This document shows positions 35,265 to 50,472 of a stretch of DNA of 64,000 bases, one piece after another. Below the pieces are notes generated by a model. The model had not been told where the DNA came from and did no database searches. It saw nothing but the letters and a program-made list of their open reading frames with translations. A program made the translations under genes and the position numbers. Numbering within the stretch: the first letter of the stretch is position 1; every line of letters begins with the position of its first letter. Source of the DNA: Volvariella volvacea V23 (taxonomy: Eukaryota; Basidiomycota; Agaricomycetes; Agaricales; Pluteaceae); the NCBI GenBank assembly GCA_000349905.1, contig KB722736.1, forward strand, positions 781,651 to 845,650, given 5' to 3'.

Positions 35265-38200
35265 ATGTCTACTCCTCAAGACGACGCAGAACGCGTGAGT
35301 TTCCGCTTGAATTCCCCCCATGCCACTCGCATTCGATGCTGATTAACCTCCCAGATCCGCCTCAAGAGGCTCGCTAAGCTGCAGCAGGCACAGCAGGCCG
35401 CAAGCGCGAGTGCAGGCGCTCCACCGTCATCATCACCTGCGCCAGCTGCCAGCGGTAGTAGCACACCACCACCCCAAGTACAGAAACCGAAACCCACACC
35501 CGTTCCTGCCCCTGCTCCGCCTAAATTACCTCCGCCTTTTTCATCGTCATTGAGACGTACTGCCGAATCTGTTCATCCTGTAGCGGCTCCTGTGCCATTG
35601 AAGAAGAATGCACCCGCGAAGCTCGATCTGCCGATTTGGGAACATGACACGATTGCTTCTGTGTTCAAAGTTACACTAGATGTAGGCACATGCCCTTACT
35701 GACACTCCAGATCATCACTACTTAAGCGCATTGATGACTATAGAAATCTGTCGCGGAGAAGAGCGGATACGATATCGTGTGGCTTAAGGGGTTGGCAGCA
35801 GAGTTGATTGAAGAGGGTCTACGTGCGTTCATACATATTTAGCATGGTCATCAATTAATTTAGCGTTCTTACTATTATCCAACAGCGTCACCCACACGGC
35901 TCAATGTCGAACTACTGGACCGATTAATAATGGCTAGGCTCCAGCTTGATGCTCGAGAGATGACGTGAGTACTGCCTATCACCACGTTCTGTATGGTCAA
36001 CTGACACACCACAGTGATGATCTAGAATATCTTCCCGTGTTAGTATCCTTGCCAGGATTAACCGCATTTGAGTTTTTGGTAGGATGTTGGAAGAGGGTGT
36101 ATACTATTCGTTCGGCCGTCTTGAAGAAAGTACGCATGCAGCCTCTCCGAATGGTTATTGGCTTATATCCACATCCCAGGGCTACTCCCCAGTGGACGCA
36201 CAAACTGCCCTAGAGCGCCTCGAAAAGATCAAGGAATTTATTTTGGGTTACATCGGCATCAATCTACAGGAGCCAAGTATGTTTACGCAACCTGACGGGT
36301 AAGCTAATGCATCTTCTGGCATAAGGATAGTAATACTTAGACATGTAGACGAGAGGTTGGCTGCCCGGAGCTCTTAGCACCACTCTTATCACTATCCGCC
36401 CTATCGGGACCATTGTTTGCATCACCTTCCGACTCACCTAATACACTCAACTCCTCTGACATCGAGAACTTCCTTCAAGATTTGGCACGAAGGTTCGAAC
36501 CCGATGGTGAAATTGAAACTATCTTTGGCCCTGTGGTGCAACAACTCCTCTTCCACCAATCACTGTTCCGGCCCGAAGGCCTAGGAGGAGGCGATGCGGG
36601 CTGGCGAGGCGTTGTTAGTGGTCTGGAGGTGCTGGTTTCTATCAAGAGCGTTGCAGTTATGATCACCAAGATGCCTGAGTGGAACCCTGAGGAAGCAACT
36701 GCTGCAACATTTGAAAGGATGGCACTATTTGGGCCGCTCTGTAGGTTGGGAATATTTGCTCGTGAATGGGTACGCGTAATATTCGTGCATTAGAAGGCTT
36801 GTGAACGCGGAGTAACCATTGATCAGCCAGGTATTGCTCAAACCTATTTTGCAGAGCCTGAGAAGCGCACAAGGGAAGATATCGAGTCCTCTTTCGCTAG
36901 TCTTAGAGGAACGCTAAAGAGTCTTCAGGTATTGGTTCATGCTATGGTAATTTGTCGTATAATGCTGACGCGAGTTGTCAGTCATCACTCTTCCAAATAT
37001 TTAACACTCTTGTCCGTGCATCGCCAGAGTCGCGGGAAGCTGTTTTGAAATGGTTCGAACGAATAATAGCTCTAAATAACAAACGTGCTGGTTTACAGGT
37101 GGGAATCGCAAGACATTTGATTTCTATATTCCTCATGATCTATTCAGGTCGATCCAGACACTGTGTCCTCAGATAGCTTTATGGTTAACATACAAAGCAT
37201 ACTCCTGCGGTTTGCCGAGCCCTTCATGGATGCCCATTATTCGAAGGTTAGATATCCCGTGTTGGTCACTTCAAATGTTCTTATGCCATTATTAGATGGA
37301 CCGCATAGATCCAGATTTCTTCAATAACTCAGATCGCATCAATGCAACAGAAGAAACGCGCATCAAAGCTACAAGTGAGGAAGCTGCTCAGTACGCCGAG
37401 CAACGGAAGGACCCGAATGGTGCGCCTGCAGCCCAGGACCCTTGTTCTCAACTTCTTACGAGTCCTTGCATAGCACCACCACCCAACTTCATTACTTGCA
37501 TCTTCTTCCTCAATATCGCGATGAGCCATTATGGATATTTGAAGACTATTCAGACGTATAACAACCTTGCGAAGCATTTGGACGACATTCAACGTCATCT
37601 GGACTTTTTACAAGGCAACGGTGCATGGATGGGTGTAAGTTACATTAGAAAACTATACCTAGGATCCCGGGTCTCAAAATGCCATTAGACGCCCCTCCAA
37701 GCGCGGACACAAGCAGCCATCAACCAAGTCAAGGTTGGTGCTACGTTTGGTGTTGTTCTCCAACTTATCCCCGCTGTAGATTGAACAAGGCAAAATCAGA
37801 GCCCAACAAATTGCATTTGAAGCCCAGTTACTTGATCCCGAGCTCGTCTTCCGTTCTCTCAGTTTTACGACCTTCTTGTCTACCTGGGTCATTCGCCAAG
37901 TTGACCCAAAGAAGACACATCCTAGCCCACCTGTCCAGTATGCAATAAATTCTAAAGACATTGCCGAAGAGGTTGAATTGCCTTTAGGTTGCCACTACCG
38001 ACAGAAGTCCCAATGGCCTTCCGTACGCTCCCTGAATATATCATTGAAGACATTGTGGATTACCTATTTTTCGTGGTACAGTGCGTCTGCAGTCCTCAGA
38101 AAGAAACACGCACTGACTTGATGAGTAGAACGTCCCCCGACAAGTTCGAATTATCCGGGAAAGAAGAGCTGCTGACATTCGTCTTAACCTTCTTGACCTC

Positions 38201-39773
38201 AACGTGGTATATCAAGAATCCGTTCCTTAAATCCAAGATAAATGACGTACGTAGTCACTCTCCCCATTAGATGTTTGCCTGATGGAGACGGACGCCTATG
38301 CGTCTAATAGGTGCTATTTATGAGTATATGGGGTTATGGAAGGGAGCGAAATGGTATTCTTGGAAATATGTTGAACACTCATCCACTGGCATTGAAGCAC
38401 CTGATGCCCGCACTGATGCATTTCTACATTGGTAAGTATATATACTACCAATACTATTCGCACTCACTAGTTGCCAACGTTGCTAGAGGTGGAGCAAACG
38501 GGTGCTAGCTCCCAATTTTATGATAAATTCAGTGAGTCATTGGGCTCCCCTCAAAGTATTCGTTGCTAATGCTCTGGGGTGTGATAGATGCCAGGTAGGC
38601 AGCACGATATTGCGTTGGAATGCAAGTGAATAACTTTCCATCCAGACGAAACATATTCTACATTCTAAAGGTTGTATGGGACAACCCAATTCATAGAGAA
38701 GCACTCAATAACGAAGCAAAGTGAGCCTGTTATCTGGAGTTTAACCTTTTAAGCCTTCCCTGCCCTAATCTTGTTGAAGGAATGTGGATAAATTCGTCCG
38801 CTTCGTCAACCTCATGATTAATGACGTCACGTATCTGATGGACGAATCCCTCAGCGAGCTGACACAGATCCACAACATTCAAGTAGAGATGGATGACCAG
38901 GCAACATGGAACGCACAATCCCTCGAGCACCGCCGTGAACGTGAAGGAACCTTGCGTTCACTCGAGCGACATGCGTCCGGTTACACTACCCTTGGTCGAT
39001 CAACTGTGGAGCTACTCAAGATATTCACAGCAGAGACAAAAGCTCCATTCATGATGCCTGAAATTGTCAACAGGTTGGCTGCGATGTTGGATTACAACTT
39101 GAATGTCTTGGTTGGACCGAAATACCAGGAATTGAAAGTCCGAGAGCCGGAGAAGCTGAAGTTTAATCCCAGAGCACTACTAGGTGATGTCCTGCAGGTA
39201 TACTTGAACTTGAGTGACCAGCCGGAGTTCATCAAAGGAGTGGCTTCAGACGGGAGAAGTTATAGTAAGGCATTGTTTGAGAGTGCGGCAGACATTGCCG
39301 TGAGGAGGGCGTTGAAGACGAAGAATGAGGTGGACCAATTAAGGGCTTTCGCAGTCAAGGTGGAGGAATGCAAGGCTAGTATTGAAGTTGAAGAAGAGCT
39401 GGAAGATGTCCCAGACGAATTCCTAGGTGGGTCGCCATCCTCGTATTGACGTGAAGTGACTTGACTCTTCGCATTGTAGACCCCCTTATGTTCACCATAA
39501 TGCGAGATCCAGTGATGTTGCCGGCTTCCAAAACGATAGTGGATCGTGCCACTATCAAATCCCACTTATTATCTGATACGAAGGATCCCTTCAACCGAGC
39601 CCCGTTAACAATCGAGCAAGTAACACCTGGTAAGCTATCTAATTCCGGCCCGGTGCTCCGTGGTTAACAGATTTCCAGTGCCGGAGCTGAAAGAAAAGAT
39701 TGAGGCTTTCCTCGTTGAACGGCGACAGCAGAAGGCCAACCCAGACAAACGACCGACGCCCATGCAGCTGTGA
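35265..39773 (+). CDS. UFD2: Ubiquitin conjugation factor E4 (UFD2)
   Basis: A U-box E4 ligase that extends ubiquitin chains on substrates of the Cdc48/proteasome route. ATG 35265 ([10 protein letters not shown]) precedes a disordered Ala/Pro region. Then comes [20 protein letters not shown], the family's N-terminal motif. The Ufd2 core runs through many short exons; late ones include [10 protein letters not shown] at 37890, [20 protein letters not shown] and NFNVLVGP-like [20 protein letters not shown]. The C-terminal U-box is [20 protein letters not shown] then [20 protein letters not shown] and [12 protein letters not shown]. It ends PTPMQL with TGA at 39773. About 1,050 residues and at least a dozen introns. 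Domain order is normal. Confidence 0.94.
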
Positions 39774-39956
39774 ATGCAGTCGCTTCGATGACAACAGTTC
39801 ATGAAAGACGTTAACGTAATGGACAAAGTTTACACAAGTCATTTGCGTGTGGCAACTTGTTGAGCAGAGAATGTACCAATAGTCCGCGTAGCAATAAAAA
39901 CAACACAAAGCAATGAGCAGGGGAGGAACAAATAATAATAGCAGCTGAATTGGTAT

Positions 39957-40869
39957 TTAGCGTTTCCGCTTTTTCGTGCTGCGTGTATTCGAAGCCGTGG
40001 CCCTCGTTCTTGTTGCGAGTGCACGTTTGGTTCCGCTTTTCGTTCTGTTTCGCGCTGGTTTCGGCGAGGCGGCTGACGGGGCTATGGGGCATGTTAAAGG
40101 TGACGCAAAAGCCGGGAAAGATGTCATACTCACCAGGAGAGGGTTCCCGCATTTCGACGTCTTCCTCTTCTGCATACTCTGTCCCACCATCAGTCGCAGT
40201 CACAACGCTACCCCTCGTGCCTGATGCACCCTCGTCACCACTCTCCTGCGTCAAAGCACTGCTATCGCTATCGCCGCCGACCAAGCCAGCCATGTCCAAT
40301 CTACTTTTTCCTCTCTTTCTGCCATTGCGAGTTTTGCTTGCTACTGCGGGCGACGGGGCAGGTGATGACGGAACGGATGCTGTTTCACGCATTCTGCGCG
40401 TAGATATAAGTGGCTCGAATTCTTCATAGGGCAAGCTAAATTCTTCTCGGAAAAATGGATGGCCGGATAGGTTCTCCGATGGTGAAGGCGAAGGAATAGA
40501 TGTTGGTGTTGAATTGTTATAAGAACTAGTCGGTATCTCGAAACCATCCATTTCCATATCCTGTAAAGGTAGGTGTGAGGGTTCACTGAGATGATGTGTA
40601 ACGCTTGGATATTTAATAAATATGAACCCTCTTACAATGGCATCCAGGGCCTCAAGATCGTAACAAGACCGAAGCTTCTCCCATATATCCTCAATACGAA
40701 CTAGTCGGCCTGTATCCTTCAAGATGGAGTTTTGGATGCCGAGAATGTGGAAATACTTATGCACTCCGACGGGTCTTGCGCGCATTATCGAACGAAAGAA
40801 TGATATTTCTCCCTCCACTGTGTCCAAGAACGACGCTGGGGCTATTGCGCTTTCTTGCGCGACGGTCAT
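39957..40869 (-). CDS. EAF7: NuA4 acetyltransferase subunit EAF7 (MRGBP, CT20 family)
   Basis: A subunit of the NuA4 histone acetyltransferase, part of the TINTIN module with Eaf3. ATG 40869 (MTVAQESAIAPASFLDT) is followed by EGEISFFRSIMRARPVGVHK, YFHILGIQNSILKDTGRLVR and IEDIWEKLRSCYDLEALDAI, the complete CT20 core. An intron (GTAAGAGG..TTACAG) joins DMEMDGFEIP and then FREEFSLPYEEFEPLISTRR. The C-terminus is low complexity, acidic then basic. After an intron near 40132 it ends in ATRTRATASNTRSTKKRKR, a nuclear-localisation-like tail, with a stop at 39957. The 3' end faces UFD2. Confidence 0.9.
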
Positions 40870-41972
40870 GGTATCCCAGATGGTTGTGGTTGGAGAGGTT
40901 GTTTATTCATGTTTACTGAGAGGCACTCAATCCTCCTTGTCTCTGTCCATCGTGCTGGACTCATAAAAGCCTATGCACCCCGGGATGGCGCGAAAGGCCC
41001 CTTTTCTACTCCAGTACCAGGCCTTGAATGATTTCCTCTCTGCGTCGCCTGTCTCGACACTCGATTCACCGACAACAAACTTTTGGATGATGCGTGGCAT
41101 CAGGAATATCGACTTATCGTTACTCGTATCAATTCGTGCTCCTGAGACTTGTATTCAGAACAGCTTTTACGTTATATGCCTGCGCAGCACCTCTCGGAGT
41201 GCGTTGAGTCAAAGACTCGGACTTAGCACAAGCCGCACTGACTTCCAGGAAACTGCCGGCTGCCACGTGTGCTAGGAGGTGGCTAGGCTCGGGGCTTCGA
41301 AGCCTCACGATACTCCCTAGTCTGTAGCACCCTGTTGGAACGCTGTGCCCAATTAACGCTGGAGCAATGAATTACATCCTGTTGGGGTTGTGCTTCACAG
41401 TACCTGTCCTGCAATGATATGATGGTGCCGGTATGCCGGGACCCCGCGCTGTGGGTAGGCTTCAATACTCTCACTCACACTGGAACGGAATGTCACCGGG
41501 TACCGAAGCCTCGAAGGAAGTAATAGCCAATAGTGTCATTCTAGCAGCCTTGTGAGAAGAATGCTATAAAGAAGATCAGTCACCCGTGTGAGTATATCAT
41601 AGCATCGATCCAGCATTAGGGATTATACTCCTTATCCATGAGGGCCTCCACTGATTCTGAGCTGCAAATAGATTTTTATGTCTGTTTCAATTCCGTTAGA
41701 TGACGACGATCAAATCAAGTCCCTTGCTCAGCGGATTTCGGTCGCATGAGGAAACATATAAAATCCACAAACCTAGCACCATCTTCCTCATTCCTCATTC
41801 CTACTCTTTCGTTCCGTAGTCTCTTCCTTCTTGGCCAGGTTGCCTTGTTATTTCATTCGTTCTTACTTTAATTTTTTTTCATCCTTGCTTTATATTGCTT
41901 GTGAGCTCTCATCTTTGATTTCTTTCACCACTTATCCTAAAACATTTGTCTCGATTAGGTATAGCTACAGCC
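40870..41972. other. Gene-free stretch upstream of the secreted protein gene
   Basis: About 1.1 kb with no supported gene. The right part is the promoter and leader of the secreted protein gene, with a TATA box and a long C/T-rich tract. The left part holds the EAF7 promoter. Confidence 0.4.
41757..41763 (+). promoter_or_regulatory. TATA box of the secreted protein gene
   Basis: TATAAAA lies about 210 bases before the ATG at 41973 and is followed by a C/T-rich tract at about 41785-41890, a common core-promoter layout of highly expressed fungal genes. Confidence 0.5.
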
Positions 41973-42698
41973 ATGATGTTTACTAAGCTCGCCATTACCT
42001 TGCTTTCTGTTACCGCCTTGTCCTTCGGGTCCTTGGCCAATCCTTTACCATTCAGCAGGCAGTTGGGTGAGTGGTACTTACTCGAAGTGCTTAGAAACAA
42101 TGCTCATTCTCGGCTATGCAGCTGCCCGCACTGATTTCTCCTTCAACGGCTGGCATGGCATCTCCTCTCTGAATAACTTCGACAGCTTTTATGGGGCCGA
42201 CAACTTTGACAACTCGCATCTCGAACAGATGGTTGTCGCGCAGCAGCAAACACTTGTCTGCCAGTCACAATCCATCGAGATTATCCAACAGCGTCTGACT
42301 GTCATCATGGAGATGGCGAAAAGGTAATCACATCCCCAGTACCCTAGATTCGTCTTTGTTAACCAGAAACCGACAGAATCATTACTGAACAGATTTGCGA
42401 GGTAGAAACCCAAGTGATTGCATTTTCGCAATTCCACTCCAGCCTCGGTCACTTCAGCGACGACCTCCGCCGTCGTTCTGGCCGTCATGTTGGTTTTGAC
42501 TCTCAGATTGCTAGTCATTTCAACGACATCTGCAACTCTGACGGTTCCTTATCAAATCACGATCTTGGGTTCTCTGGCCACGATGTTGGATCCCATACCG
42601 TCGTCGTTGGCGGATCGAATTGGAATGACCAAAGCTCGCCTGCTGTCGTCGATGCCGCTTTTAATGCTTGCAGTGCTGCGATCGCTTCCTCGGATTAG
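41973..42698 (+). CDS. Small secreted protein, unrecognised
   Basis: ATG 41973 starts a clear signal peptide: MMFTKLAITLLSVTALSFGS then LANPLP. An intron GTGAGT..TGCAG follows QL, then TDFSFNGWHGISSLNNFDSF. A second intron after EMAKR leads to IITEQICEVETQVIAFSQFH. The mature part, about 180 residues, is rich in Ser, Asp, His and Asn, has four cysteines, and shows no known domain. It ends FNACSAAIASSD with TAG at 42698. The strong core promoter suggests high expression. It could be a cell-surface or effector-like protein, but that is a guess. Confidence 0.75.
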
Positions 42699-42954
42699 AT
42701 AAAAGATGCAGCCACTTGGTGTTCTGGAGAAGTTCATGCGGTATTAGGCTGGTCCTTGATGCGGTAGTATAAGTCGGATTTAGTTAGTAGACACAGTGTA
42801 ATGTGCAAAGTAATATCACTGGACTCTTTGTTACTTCACTATTCGATTGCACAAATCTGAAGAAATGATGCTGTCCATAGTATTCAGGAGAGAAAAAAAG
42901 AAGGTCAAAGGAAAACACAGCACACAAACCCTACGAAAGCATGAAGCGATAACA

Positions 42955-43485
42955 TCACAGCAATGGTTTAACAGTAATTCTTCTAGGATCATCCCAAGTC
43001 GTAGATTTGGTATTGTGATCAACAAAGTAGACCGTCTTCCCGTTTGGGCTAAGGCGTTGCTCCCACCCTGCAGGCAGAGGGACGCCCAGGAGCTCTCGAT
43101 CTTCCAGACGAGGATCAATCCAAGTAGTCGTACGCGTGTTGTGGTCAAGGAAGTACACCTTCCCTTTCTCCGACAATCGTGCTTCCCATCCAGCGGGGAG
43201 TCCAACTCCCTCAGGTCCAAGATCTGTTCCCCTCGGGTCAATCCAGGTAGTCGTCTGCGTATTGTGATCAATGAAGTACATCTTCCCGGTCGGCGTTGAT
43301 CGTGCTTCCCATCCCGCAGGGAATGGGCGGTCATTTTCAGCTTTATTGCCTGCCTCCCTTGGGTCGCGCCAGGTGACGGTTCGAGTGCTGAATTGGACAT
43401 AGTACGTCTGTCCCAAAGCGTCGGTACGCTTTTCCCAACCTTGAGGGAGGGGCCCACCGGTTTGGTTTGTATTTGGCGTTGTCAT
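42955..43485 (-). CDS. Free-standing protein of four WW domains
   Basis: An intronless 176-residue protein made almost wholly of WW domains, which bind proline-rich PY-type motifs. ATG 43485 ([11 protein letters not shown]) precedes WW1 [22 protein letters not shown]2 [22 protein letters not shown]3 [20 protein letters not shown] and WW4 [22 protein letters not shown]2-4 keep both Trp, the aromatic pair and the DHNT turn. WW1 is more divergent (QFSTRTVTW). It ends ITVKPLL at 42955. It lies directly downstream of RSP5 on the same strand, and RSP5 has three WW domains of the same type. There is no C2 or HECT domain. It may be an adaptor or a competitor for RSP5 substrates; that is inference. 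Confidence 0.85.
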   Translation of the reverse strand: MTTPNTNQTGGPLPQGWEKRTDALGQTYYVQFSTRTVTWRDPREAGNKAENDRPFPAGWEARSTPTGKMYFIDHNTQTTTWIDPRGTDLGPEGVGLPAGWEARLSEKGKVYFLDHNTRTTTWIDPRLEDRELLGVPLPAGWEQRLSPNGKTVYFVDHNTKSTTWDDPRRITVKPLL

Positions 43486-44063
43486 GTCAACTGCTAGTAT
43501 GAGGATATAAGTGACAACACGAGAGTGTGCGTGCCTGCGAGCGCACCTGTGGAAGCTCTAAAGTATGGTAGGAGAGACTGAAGATATAAGGCGACATCAC
43601 CTCATTTATAGTACACCGGGACTTCTATGCAGCATGTGTCGCACAGCCCTTTGTGACGGGTTTACAGTCACATTGACGGAAAGAGCAATCAGAATACAGG
43701 TGGGCATTGCTTTTCGAAGGTACGCCAGATTGCGTGCTGTTCCCTTGCGCAAGTGCACATCGCATAGTAGTGCGCCCTGCAGGCGACCCTTCCTGACTAT
43801 AATCATGTCAATTACTGTCAATGTAAATCTACACAGGGAAAGTAATAGAGGGATCGAGGGGCAGTGAAGAAAGCCATACAAAATGCGTACCAACTAGATT
43901 TAAATGGATCCATAGAAAGGAAGGAGTCTCGGAGGGTGAACAGGTAAACTAATCTTCCTACTCATATAATTCGTATAATACAGACATGAAGGAAACAAAG
44001 GAGCAAGCTAACAGATGCAATCGAAATGATACAAGATGAAACAAGCAATGAATGGTATAAAAA
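43486..44063. promoter_or_regulatory. Spacer between RSP5 and the WW protein gene
   Basis: About 580 bases holding the RSP5 3' flank and the presumed promoter of the WW gene. No HECT remnant or other coding signal was seen. Confidence 0.35.
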
Positions 44064-46966
<2,903 letters not shown>

Positions 46967-47441
46967 GCGATATGATGGCGAAATGAAGGGTGACGAGGTG
47001 GGGAATCGAGGGGAGGGGTATAAACTGTGCTGGTGTGAGGAGAGTTGAGGGCGTTAGCTTGACAAATCCAAATTGCACAGGGCGGTTGTGCTGGGCGTTA
47101 TGATTACCACGTGCTCCACACAGCCGCAATCAAAGCCCAGGCGCCCTGATACCACCAATGCTTTTTTAGTCACTCCCCGACGCCTGCCTAAAATCCTGTG
47201 CGAGCCTTTGCGCGAACAGACAGCAAGATTGGGCCCAATGTTGCTGCACGGGAAGGCTGCTTTAAGCAAGAATGCCACACTGTCCCACGGATAAGCTTTG
47301 GAATTCGTGCCATGGAGATACAACTTCCTGACAATGGGGTAGCTAACCGCACTGTGCAAGCAAAGCTACCTCTTGGTCTCGAATATAAAGACGATGTGAG
47401 AGGTAAACGCATTCCGACATCACAGCTGCCAAACCTCCTCG
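46967..47441. promoter_or_regulatory. Divergent region between RSP5 and RasGEF
   Basis: About 475 bases serving as promoter for both genes. No recognised motif. No coding region is supported. Confidence 0.4.
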
Positions 47442-50144
47442 ATGGCGTCCAACTCACCTAACCTGACTGGGGTCCCTACTGTTCCCCAGGCCGCCCATGA
47501 CTCTCCTAGGGACGAGGTACATCCGCAAACGGCACAGAAGGGTGCCACATCTGGCGCTCGCCCACGCAGGCTTCCCCGGTCCCATCTGGAATACCAGCCA
47601 GTGGATATATTAAGCCACTGCGCGATTCTAACAACCAAGAGCGTGGCACCTCCTCGGCATCCAACCTTGGTGTTATCGAAGGCTTGCCCTTCAATCCGAG
47701 TCCTAGCCGGCCACATGGCACAGGCAATGGGCGATATAGAGCGATTCTATTTAATTGCAGCATCGCTGTCTGCGTCCCTCATGTCCGTTGAACGGTCGTT
47801 GCTGGGTAATCTCCCTAGAGAAATTGCAGAGAGCCCTGAATTCCAGTCCGCACGCTCTCCAGTTGCGTTTACAGTGAAGCAATTTGTTTCCGCAGTCAAG
47901 AAGTACGAAGAACTCAAGAGTGATGAGAGCAAACACGCGGAGTGGATGTCAATTGTGAACGACCTCTTCAGTGTTGTCAGTGCCACCCTGAACCACGCCT
48001 TCAACGTCGCTCGACGTATTAGTACTGCTGCAAAGCCATTGCCACCAACTCCCCGTGCCTCATTTATTCAAGGAACGACACAACCCTCTCAACTTTCGAC
48101 ACTAGACTCGCACAACAGCAACTGCAATCGGCAATCCAAATCAAGCATTACCACTTCAAACCCGTTCGACAACCCGGCCTATGTTGTTTATGACCCAAGA
48201 GCAAGAAACTCAGAGCAGAGCACACAAAGCGCGAAAGCGCCGACCCAGGCCACCTATAGGTCATCTATTGTCACTTCCAAGCACGGAAAGCATGCCTCCT
48301 TCATAACCCTGGTTGAGAGTCCTACCGCTGGATTCTCACAAGCCTCACTTCCATTGACTGAATCGACTCTTGCAAGCGAGTCGACCATTCGGACGAACCA
48401 CACGGGCACCGACGTCACTTATGTCCCTCGGCAGTCTGATATCTTCTTTCCGCCAGATCCACTGCACCCAGATATTGACGTGACTATGCCACTTCCAACG
48501 GAACTCTTGACTGTCCGAAAAGACGTCACTGGTCGGACCAGAGCAGCCTCTTTGCCCGCCCTTGTCCGTCTGCTAACATCCAAGGAGGCAATACATGACC
48601 CGGAGCTCACTACGACGTTCTTTCTATGCTTCAGGTTGTTCTGTACACCGTCACAGCTCGTACGAGAGCTTATGGCGCTATATCACGAGCAACCTCCTTC
48701 CTCCTTGGATGATGCTCAACGGCGAGTATTCAAGCGCGAACTCTCAAGTCTCCGATTCCGGGTCGCAAAGGTCTTGATCACCTGGCTGGAGCAGTACTGG
48801 CGTCCATCGCACGATGCCGAAGCTCTAAGGACAATCCAAACCTTCATCGAAAGCCGAGAGGATGGTGAATTACCACAATCTCTCACCAGTCGAATGAATA
48901 CAGCCTTACTTGTGATTGAATCCTGCTCGAAATCTGGTCGTTCAATTAGGAGGGTGAAATGCATCGAAAGACAGCTCAAGCCACCACTCCCTCCACCTCC
49001 AGATCCCACCCCCTTCACTTTGGATCCTAGGGCTTCAAATCACCCCCACGGCGTCCTCATATTCAACACAGACAGCGGCATCGAAGAGCTCGCTAGACAG
49101 TTGACTATATATGCTCACGAATTATTCATCAAGATCGACCCCGAGGATGCAGTTATGGAGTGGCGGAAAGCACAGCAACTGCCTGTCGTGCAGGACATCC
49201 AGCGCTTACAGGAATTTGAACGCGCGATGACGTTATGGGTTATTGATACCATCGTGCGGCACGACCAAGTAGGTCAGCGTGCGGAGCAGTTGGGGTTTTG
49301 GGTATCACTAGCTACAGTATGCATACTCTTCCGCTCTTCTTCTGACACGCTGGGGACAGCAGGGTTAACTGACGTCAATCCTACAGAGATGTTGTGCACA
49401 CCGCAATTTCTGTGCAGCGTTTTCCATCTATTGTGGAATAGAAACAACTGCAATACGTCGACTGAAGCAGACGCATACGGTGAGCCTCCTATATCATCCC
49501 CCCAGAATACCATTAAACAAGCCCTCAGGTTCTGCGAAAGCAATTTCAGCCCTCGTACTTGAAACTAGGGGAAACATTCTCCTACGCGCGCAATTGGGTG
49601 AACTACCGTGCACTTCTCGCGCAGACGCCGCACTTGCCGACTGTACCCCTACTGGGTAAGTCTAATTCCATTTGTAGCATCGCATCGATCGCTTAAGGGT
49701 ATCATTGATATAGTTTGCTTCAAACGCGACATCGTAACTTCTGATGAGACCGTCCCAGCAACTGTACACGCTCTACAGCAGCAGGAGGATAACATCGAGC
49801 TTGTCAATTTGAGAGCTTATGAAATCGTCGCAAAAACGATAGAAAGTAAGTTCTTCATTGCGTTGATTATTTGCCCACATCCCAATTGGAATGTATATAG
49901 CCATGGAAGCGTGCCTTTTGCCATACCAATATAGCAAGAGGGACAATATTTGTTCGTGGATCAGAAAAGCTCTGACTTTCTATAATCTATCCGACGAACG
50001 AAGAGTTCTCGATGGCTTCTTGGAAAGAAGGTAAGTAGGTTTTGTCGTCTCCAATTGATGACAAGTCTCAAAGTATTCCATGAAGCTATCATGTGGAGCC
50101 CAGGGGCATGGATGTCCCAGAACCAGGATGGATGCAGAAGTTAA
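47442..50144 (+). CDS. Ras guanine nucleotide exchange factor (CDC25 family)
   Basis: Activates a Ras-type GTPase by exchanging GDP for GTP. ATG 47442 (MASNSPNLTGVPTVPQ) starts a helical and disordered N-terminal part. The RasGEF N-terminal (REM) domain reads AASLPALVRLLTSKEAIHDP, TTFFLCFRLFCTPSQLVREL and RVAKVLITWLEQYW. The catalytic domain begins GIEELARQLTIYAHELFIKI and continues MTLWVIDTIVRHDQVGQRAE. An intron (49317-49386) joins RCCAHRNFCAAFSIYCGIET and TAIRRLKQTH, the conserved core. Later exons carry SYARNWVNYRALLAQTPHLP, VPLL, VCFKRDIVTSDE, IELVNLRAYEIVAKTIE and WIRKALTFYNLSDERR. The 3' end near 50144 is less certain. No SH3 domain is seen, unlike yeast Cdc25. Confidence 0.9.
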
Positions 50145-50472
50145 AGTCAGAACATGGTATTGCATCGTCCTCGTTGAGGAACAAATCGATCAATCGAGGA
50201 CTCCTTCTGACGTACGTCCTGGACCGAGGAAAGAAATTCTGACCACTTGGCTTACCCGCTCGCCCACTCGTTAAAGTCAATAGTGATACATATATGTACT
50301 GCACCGCAATTCCATAGCACCCAAACGACTTGTAGGAATGTTGGAGTGTACCAAAAAGAACTGGTTTTCATCATCTGCGCAAGCTTCTGTCGGATGTGGG
50401 GCATATAGCATAACATGCTGCTGGTGTACACATACTGCCTACAATCTCCCATAAGCGTCGAAGATAAGAAAA

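Noticed and set aside
39950..40429. Plus-strand open frame of 159 codons
   Set aside because: Antisense to the low-complexity C-terminal half of EAF7; no conserved motif.
42418..42702. Hydrophobic overlapping frame in the secreted protein gene
   Set aside because: It is a shifted reading of the last exon, whose correct frame continues from a signal peptide through two good introns.
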